A stretch of DNA of 19,012 nucleotides from Minisyncoccota bacterium. Lineage in GTDB: Bacteria > Patescibacteriota > Minisyncoccia > Moranbacterales > GCA-2747515. The notes under the pieces were generated by a model that was not told the DNA's origin, did not search any database, and saw nothing but the letters and a program-made list of their open reading frames with translations. Positions 15,294 to 19,012 of the stretch are shown here, in pieces. Both the position numbers and the translations under genes were made by a program. Location of the stretch: assembly GCA_938034715.1 (NCBI GenBank), contig CALHMM010000008.1, forward strand, positions 1 to 19,012. The letters are read 5' to 3'. The first letter of the stretch is position 1. The number at the start of each line of letters is the position of its first letter.

Positions 15294-15322
15294 ATCGTAA
15301 CAAAAAGGTTTCTTTTTGTCAA
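15294..15322 (-). promoter_or_regulatory. Promoter of the sigma4/HARE-HTH gene
   Basis: Minus strand: TTGACA (15317-15322), a 17-base spacer, then TACGAT (15294-15299). The spacer is an A/T-rich inverted repeat (ACAAAAAG/CTTTTTGT). Predicted transcription start is near 15287, with a leader of about 56 bases. Confidence 0.65.
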
Positions 15323-15345
15323 TAAAATGACTTTATGCCTTTTGT

Positions 15346-16374
15346 CTATGATTTCTCGTTCTCCTGCTCAGCATCAATTCTTTCCTTATCAGTTTCATCT
15401 ACAATCTCACCCAAGATCTCCTCAATTACATCCTCAAGGGTTACTAATCCCTTTATCTCATCTTTCCCCTTTGGTCCTTTTACAAGCAGAATGTGCGTAT
15501 GATCTCTTAGCATGGCTCGAAATGCTCTCTCGATAGCATACCCTTCTCTGACGCGTGTGATTTTTGAAACAAAGTTCTCAAGAGGCTGATCTCTGCTATC
15601 TGAGTTCAGTGCTTTCATAAGATCATTCACGTGCACATAACCAATGATGTTGTCTTCATTTTTTCCATCATGAACTGGATAACGTGAATATCCTTCATGG
15701 GATACAAAGTGAGCTATTTGTTCCACTGGCACTAATCCAGATAGCGTGCTGACTTTGTACCAAGGTGTCATTACTTGCTCCACATTGATATCATCGAATC
15801 GGAATATGTTTTCGATCATCTCATGTTCTCGGTAATTGATCTTTCCGCTCTCTACTCCCATACGTGACATGATTCGGACTTCTTCTTCTGTAACGTGATT
15901 ATGTTGATTTTCATCATGACCTGCTAGCTGAGAAAGTTTTTTGGAAAGCTCTACCAAAATGACTGTCAAAGGTGTGCATATTATACTAAAAAAATATATC
16001 GGCCATGCCGTTGCTTTTGCAAATTTTACATTGGAAGCATAAGCAAATGACTTTGGAATTACCTCCCCAAAGATCAGAATGAGTAGTGTAGTAGCACCGG
16101 TAGCAACTCCTAGTGCTGCACTATCAAAGTACCTCGTGGCAACGACAGTAGCGTAAGAGGCTGTGAAGAGATTGACAATGTTGTTGCCAATCAGTATTGT
16201 TACTAGTAATTTCTGTGGGTCACGCTTGAGCTTTTGGACGATATCGTTTGTTTTTCCTCCCTCAGCTTGCATCATGCGGACTTTGGCGTGTGAAAGTGAG
16301 AAGAATGCGGTTTCACTGCTAGAGAAAAATGAACTTAGTGCGAGAAGAAATAGGAAAATCGAAATATCGATCAT
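15346..16374 (-). CDS. CNNM/DUF21 membrane protein with paired CBS domains
   Basis: 342-aa protein of the CNNM/CorC (hemolysin C-like) group, associated with Mg2+/Co2+ handling. The N-terminal DUF21 domain has about four hydrophobic segments and the hallmark FFSSSETAFFSLSHAKVR (16-33), LVTILIGNNIVNLFTAS and IFGEVIPKSFAY. A linker leads into two CBS modules (about 195-320): VMTPWYKVSTL, GYSRYPVHDG and IIGYVHVNDLM in the first, and HILLVKG to IKGLVTLEDVIEEILGEIVD in the second. These would sense adenine nucleotides. The common C-terminal CorC_HlyC domain is absent, a usual variant. It starts 63 bases after the sortase gene, and two overlapping hairpins fill that gap. Confidence 0.9.
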   Translation of the reverse strand: MIDISIFLFLLALSSFFSSSETAFFSLSHAKVRMMQAEGGKTNDIVQKLKRDPQKLLVTILIGNNIVNLFTASYATVVATRYFDSAALGVATGATTLLILIFGEVIPKSFAYASNVKFAKATAWPIYFFSIICTPLTVILVELSKKLSQLAGHDENQHNHVTEEEVRIMSRMGVESGKINYREHEMIENIFRFDDINVEQVMTPWYKVSTLSGLVPVEQIAHFVSHEGYSRYPVHDGKNEDNIIGYVHVNDLMKALNSDSRDQPLENFVSKITRVREGYAIERAFRAMLRDHTHILLVKGPKGKDEIKGLVTLEDVIEEILGEIVDETDKERIDAEQENEKS

Positions 16375-16398
16375 TTGTTTATTTTAGCTTTAGGCATC

Positions 16399-16421
16399 AG
16401 TATCTCACGATACTTGTATCG
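16399..16421 (-). repeat. Two mutually exclusive small hairpins between sortase and CNNM genes
   Basis: AGTATC/GATACT (16399-16404 with 16409-16414, 4-base loop) and CGATA/TATCG (16408-16412 with 16417-16421, 4-base loop) share the central GATA segment, so only one can form at a time. No T run follows on the minus strand, so a simple terminator is unlikely. It could be a processing site, an attenuation element, or chance. Confidence 0.35.
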
Positions 16422-16437
16422 GTGCGTATTTTTACAT

Positions 16438-17493
16438 CTATAAAGAATTATTGTAGGCTATTTTGTCTTTGTTGTCGAGTAGTGAGGCTTTAACCATAAT
16501 GCGTCTGTCTGCAGTACCTAATGGCCAACAAGTTGTGAGAGTCAGCAAGGCGGACGAGGTGTTTTCAAATATCCTACTATCGTCAGCCGCTACTTCCTGC
16601 GTCAGATCTACGAGGTACCTATGTCGCACTTCTCTTCCATTAGCTAGCGACTCTACGATGGTAATCTCATCACCTTGCACTACATCATTTAGATCTTGGA
16701 AAATTGAATTGAAGTTTCCTGGGGACCACGAATAATTACTACTGTGACCTGCTATATAGCTATTACCTTCCTGTCCTGGAAGGGCTTGTCCAGGATAGTG
16801 AATCACACCCCTTTCGAGATCTTTTTGTAGGACTTCTTCTGATGCATCTTTTGACAAAACAATTGGGGCGTCAATATTGATCTTGTCGATGATAATATGA
16901 TATGTACTTCTTACTTCACCCTTTGCTGTTGGGTCATAGCCGTCCCGTACTTCTTTGCCATCACTATACCCATCGCCATCAGTATCTGGATTTCTCGGAT
17001 CTGTTCCATAAAGGTACTCACGATCGTTCGGTAAACCGTCGCGATCGACATCACTGGCAGCAAAGCTGTCTTCTCCCTCTAGGCCATATTTCTTTTCCCA
17101 GTCATCAGGCAGTGTATTTGCATTGACATCCAATCGACCACTCCCTGTTGGTGAATTCCCCTCAAGCACTTCTGCTCCATCAGTTACTCCATCTCCATCC
17201 GTATCTGCTACGAATGGGTGCGAATAATAGGTGTACTCACCAAGGAGCGTTAGTCCATCACCATCCGCGTCAATCAATGTATCCTCTTTTGTGCGCACTG
17301 ACGCGCCGTAGCGCTCGAGCCAAAATGGAGATATGCCAAAGTGTCTCTGTGAAAGCTCTGCAACTAGTTCCTGTGACGTTTCTGGTCTAGGGAAAATTAG
17401 ATTTGTAATAATACTCGAACGTCCAGAAAAGACTGTAAAAAGCGTAGCGAATACAATTGCAAAAATACTGATTGTTGTGATAAATCTTTTCAC
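16438..17493 (-). CDS. Sortase with N-terminal thrombospondin type 3 (calcium-binding) repeats
   Basis: 351-aa membrane-anchored transpeptidase. Residues 1-25 form a signal-anchor (MKRFITTISIFAIVFATLFT). Residues 74-190 carry TSP3-type Asp-rich repeats: DADGDGLTLLGE, DTDGDGVTDGAEV, DVDRDGLPNDRE and DTDGDGYSDGKEV, which bind Ca2+. Residues 195-340 are the sortase domain with all three catalytic residues: H250 in YIAGHSSN, C322 in LTLTTCWP and R330 in TADRRIMV. Sortases cut surface proteins at an LPXTG-like motif and join them to a cell-envelope acceptor. The likely substrate is encoded just upstream (17686-18957). The start is GTG at 17493, near a promoter at 17518-17546. Confidence 0.9.
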   Translation of the reverse strand: MKRFITTISIFAIVFATLFTVFSGRSSIITNLIFPRPETSQELVAELSQRHFGISPFWLERYGASVRTKEDTLIDADGDGLTLLGEYTYYSHPFVADTDGDGVTDGAEVLEGNSPTGSGRLDVNANTLPDDWEKKYGLEGEDSFAASDVDRDGLPNDREYLYGTDPRNPDTDGDGYSDGKEVRDGYDPTAKGEVRSTYHIIIDKINIDAPIVLSKDASEEVLQKDLERGVIHYPGQALPGQEGNSYIAGHSSNYSWSPGNFNSIFQDLNDVVQGDEITIVESLANGREVRHRYLVDLTQEVAADDSRIFENTSSALLTLTTCWPLGTADRRIMVKASLLDNKDKIAYNNSL

Positions 17494-17517
17494 TGTTTCA
17501 TGGTATTTTAATAGACT

Positions 17518-17546
17518 ATATTATCATTATATACCAAATGTGTCAA
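17518..17546 (-). promoter_or_regulatory. Promoter of the sortase gene
   Basis: Minus strand: consensus TTGACA (17541-17546), a 17-base spacer, then TAATAT (17518-17523). The spacer is itself very AT-rich (contains TATAAT), so the exact -10 could differ. With this -10 the leader would be under 20 bases. Confidence 0.6.
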
Positions 17547-17638
17547 ATTCTTTCTTGTATTGAGCCTTTGCAGTAGGCTTTCATTCAGAAGATCTGTAAA
17601 GTTGGATACTCAAAAATTAACTATATTTTCTAGATATC

Positions 17639-17667
17639 AAAAAAGCATGTCTTGCGACACACTTTTT
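17639..17667 (-). terminator. Intrinsic terminator of the surface-protein gene
   Basis: Minus strand: GTGTGTC (17662-17656) pairs with GACATGC (17651-17645), including two G-U pairs, around a GCAA tetraloop. The stem is flanked by five A before and six T after (17644-17639). It lies about 20 bases past the stop and separates the surface-protein gene from the sortase gene. Confidence 0.8.
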
Positions 17668-17685
17668 AATGTTTTTTGAACCTAC

Positions 17686-18957
17686 TTACTCAAAGCTGAT
17701 TATGGTCCCAGATTGCTTCCTTAACCTTCTGTGCCCAATCAATGCAGCGGCGGAGGCTAGTGTTGCTGATGCTGCTGCAGCTATTGCACCTGGTCCAGTT
17801 TGCGGAGAGACTCTTCCACCTTCAGGACAGTGATATCCAAAATCTGCTTTAGTGTAATCGTCATTATCCCCTAACTCTTTCTTATAGGTATGATCTAATT
17901 TTCCGTCTCTGTCGTATGTCTGGTAGCATCCATGTGGTAATGTTTCTACAGCTACTATTACACGGTATGTGTCTTCACACAGATCATCGAAGTCGTAGCG
18001 CCCTCGAAAGTTAGTTTTGTCAGTGTCGACTTTGTCTCCGTATTGTAGCTTTAATTTCACATCCTCTATTCCTGGCTCTCCTTCGTCTTGCACACCATTT
18101 TTATTGTAGTCATTGAAGACAGTATTCCCAATTTCGGAGCTACATCTCTTTGGCTCTGGGTCTGGCGTTTGCTCTGGCTGAGGATCGGGAGTTGGGGTAA
18201 TTTTAATTTCTGGCAGCTTGCACTGTGTATCGCATTTTTCATCGTCTGCGTTTCCATCATCACACTGCTCCCCTGGCTCTACTATACTATTGCCACACAC
18301 TGGACTGATAATTGCTCGCTCTGGTGAGCACATTGCACTACATCCATCCCCTGAGTGTAGATTTCCATCATCACACTGTTCACCATTTTCTTGTATTCCA
18401 TTCCCGCAAATTGGTGCAGCTGGATGCTTCGGCTTTGGCTCAGCATGTACTTTTTTTTGAGGTACGAGAAGAATACAAGTTGGACTTACGCTGTTTAGTG
18501 AATCCTCATCTCCTGCGTGAAATATCTTCAAGGAATCAACATCATCGGTGATGTCCAAATTGGTGTTTACCTTTCCATTCCAAAATGCACCGTCTTGTCC
18601 ATCAGGCACGTCTTCGCTTGCATTAGAAACGGCAACTTCATTACCATGAGCTAAAAATCCCACAGCATATTTTTCTTGTGCCTGCACTAAGTTTGAGCGA
18701 CCTTTGTACCCATCGGATCCTTCGAGATATACATCATATGTCCCTTGAGGAATATGAATACCTGACTTCGTGTAACTTGTTCTTCCGTCATGTGAGACGA
18801 TCTTGGTTTCGAAGTAGTTTATTAGTATCGACTCATCTGACTTCTTATGAAGATGACAATCATTTACAGTAGAAAAATACGTAGCTTCTACTGGCGTGAC
18901 TATTGCTGGAGTTAGTATAAGTGTTGCTACAAACACTAAAAGGATCACATTTTTCAT
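17686..18957 (-). CDS. Secreted surface protein: DUF4215 repeats, SdrD-like B domain, sortase sorting signal
   Basis: 423-aa exported protein. Residues 1-26 are a signal peptide (cleavage likely near VEATYF). Residues 27-170 form a beta-rich domain I do not recognise. Two cysteine-rich DUF4215 repeats follow: CGNGIQENGEQCDDGN (184-199) and CGNSIVEPGEQCDDGN (221-236), each with further cysteines. After a Pro-rich spacer (PTPDPQPEQTPDPEP) comes an SdrD B-like domain with Ca2+-binding character (IGNTVFNDYNKNGVQDEGEP, 276-295). The C-terminus is a sorting signal: SPQTGPG (384-390), a hydrophobic Ala-rich stretch (391-408) and a basic tail (HRRLRK). The protein should be anchored by the neighbouring sortase. 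It is probably an adhesin or other surface structure. Confidence 0.88.
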   Translation of the reverse strand: MKNVILLVFVATLILTPAIVTPVEATYFSTVNDCHLHKKSDESILINYFETKIVSHDGRTSYTKSGIHIPQGTYDVYLEGSDGYKGRSNLVQAQEKYAVGFLAHGNEVAVSNASEDVPDGQDGAFWNGKVNTNLDITDDVDSLKIFHAGDEDSLNSVSPTCILLVPQKKVHAEPKPKHPAAPICGNGIQENGEQCDDGNLHSGDGCSAMCSPERAIISPVCGNSIVEPGEQCDDGNADDEKCDTQCKLPEIKITPTPDPQPEQTPDPEPKRCSSEIGNTVFNDYNKNGVQDEGEPGIEDVKLKLQYGDKVDTDKTNFRGRYDFDDLCEDTYRVIVAVETLPHGCYQTYDRDGKLDHTYKKELGDNDDYTKADFGYHCPEGGRVSPQTGPGAIAAAASATLASAAALIGHRRLRKQSGTIISFE

Positions 18958-18979
18958 ATAGATATGATGGTTGATTAGT

Positions 18980-19006
18980 ACAGTATCATGCTAATCCAGA
19001 TGTCAA
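18980..19006 (-). promoter_or_regulatory. Possible promoter of the surface-protein gene
   Basis: Minus strand: TTGACA (19001-19006), then TGA-TACTGT (18980-18985) with a short 15-base spacer and an extended-10-like TG. The weak -10 and short spacing lower confidence. Confidence 0.4.
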
Positions 19007-19012
19007 TTATCT

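Noticed and set aside
15300..15319. Hairpin ACAAAAAG/CTTTTTGT as a terminator of the CNNM gene
   Set aside because: The stem is nearly all A-T and no T run follows on the minus strand. The same bases form the spacer of a good promoter, which explains them better.
1..19012. Reassignment of TGA as a sense codon, as in some CPR lineages
   Set aside because: TGA ends cysS, the 394-aa gene and the mutarotase-like gene at the expected family lengths, and I saw no in-frame TGA inside conserved genes.
1..19012. CRISPR arrays, insertion sequences, tRNA or rRNA genes
   Set aside because: I saw no regularly spaced repeats, transposase motifs, cloverleaf-like segments with a conserved T-loop, or rRNA sequence. 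Repeated DNA is limited to that encoding TSP3 and DUF4215 protein repeats.

Overview
The window looks like part of a Candidate Phyla Radiation (Patescibacteria) genome. This is inferred, not proven. The signs are moderately AT-rich DNA read with the standard code (TGA ends several genes), an alanyl-tRNA synthetase that stops after its editing domain, a membrane-anchored protein paired with a VirD4/HerA-like ATPase that carries a CxxC-x17-CxxC zinc ribbon, a sigma region 4 plus HARE-HTH protein without a full sigma factor, and a sortase fused to thrombospondin type 3 repeats. Only two genes have a clear Shine-Dalgarno sequence, while several have good TTGACA-type promoters.

Layout. At 3-722 (+) is the C-terminal half of cysteinyl-tRNA synthetase. 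It converges on an unrecognised 394-aa gene (804-1988, -) that has its own promoter, ribosome binding site and terminator. Next comes a two-gene minus-strand unit: a hexose-6-phosphate mutarotase-like protein (2787-3734) followed by a GNAT acetyltransferase (2139-2774). Divergent from it is a plus-strand replication/repair unit: dnaB, recR and a 73-aa protein, closed by two hairpins. From 6352 to the end everything is on the minus strand. In transcription order the units are: sorting-signal surface protein (18957-17686), TSP3-sortase (17493-16438), CNNM/CBS membrane protein (16374-15346), sigma4/HARE-HTH regulator (15231-14215), membrane-anchored protein and conjugation-type ATPase (14142-10936), Na+/Ca2+ exchanger (10926-9943), coiled-coil protein, alaS, a basic protein split over two frames (7556-6823), and rplU.

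How the parts fit. Information processing (cysS, dnaB, recR, alaS, rplU) is mixed with cell-envelope functions. The sortase and the surface protein form a plausible enzyme-substrate pair: the surface protein ends with an SPQTG motif, a hydrophobic stretch and a basic tail. The anchored protein and the ATPase probably form a macromolecule-translocating unit.

The most notable observation is 6823-7556. An 83-codon reading frame ends just after an A_AAA_AAG heptamer. The -1 frame then stays open for 162 codons with no usable start codon of its own, and stops 30 bases before the rplU promoter. Together they encode one basic protein of about 244 aa. This is either programmed -1 frameshifting, transcriptional slippage, or a homopolymer indel in a real gene.
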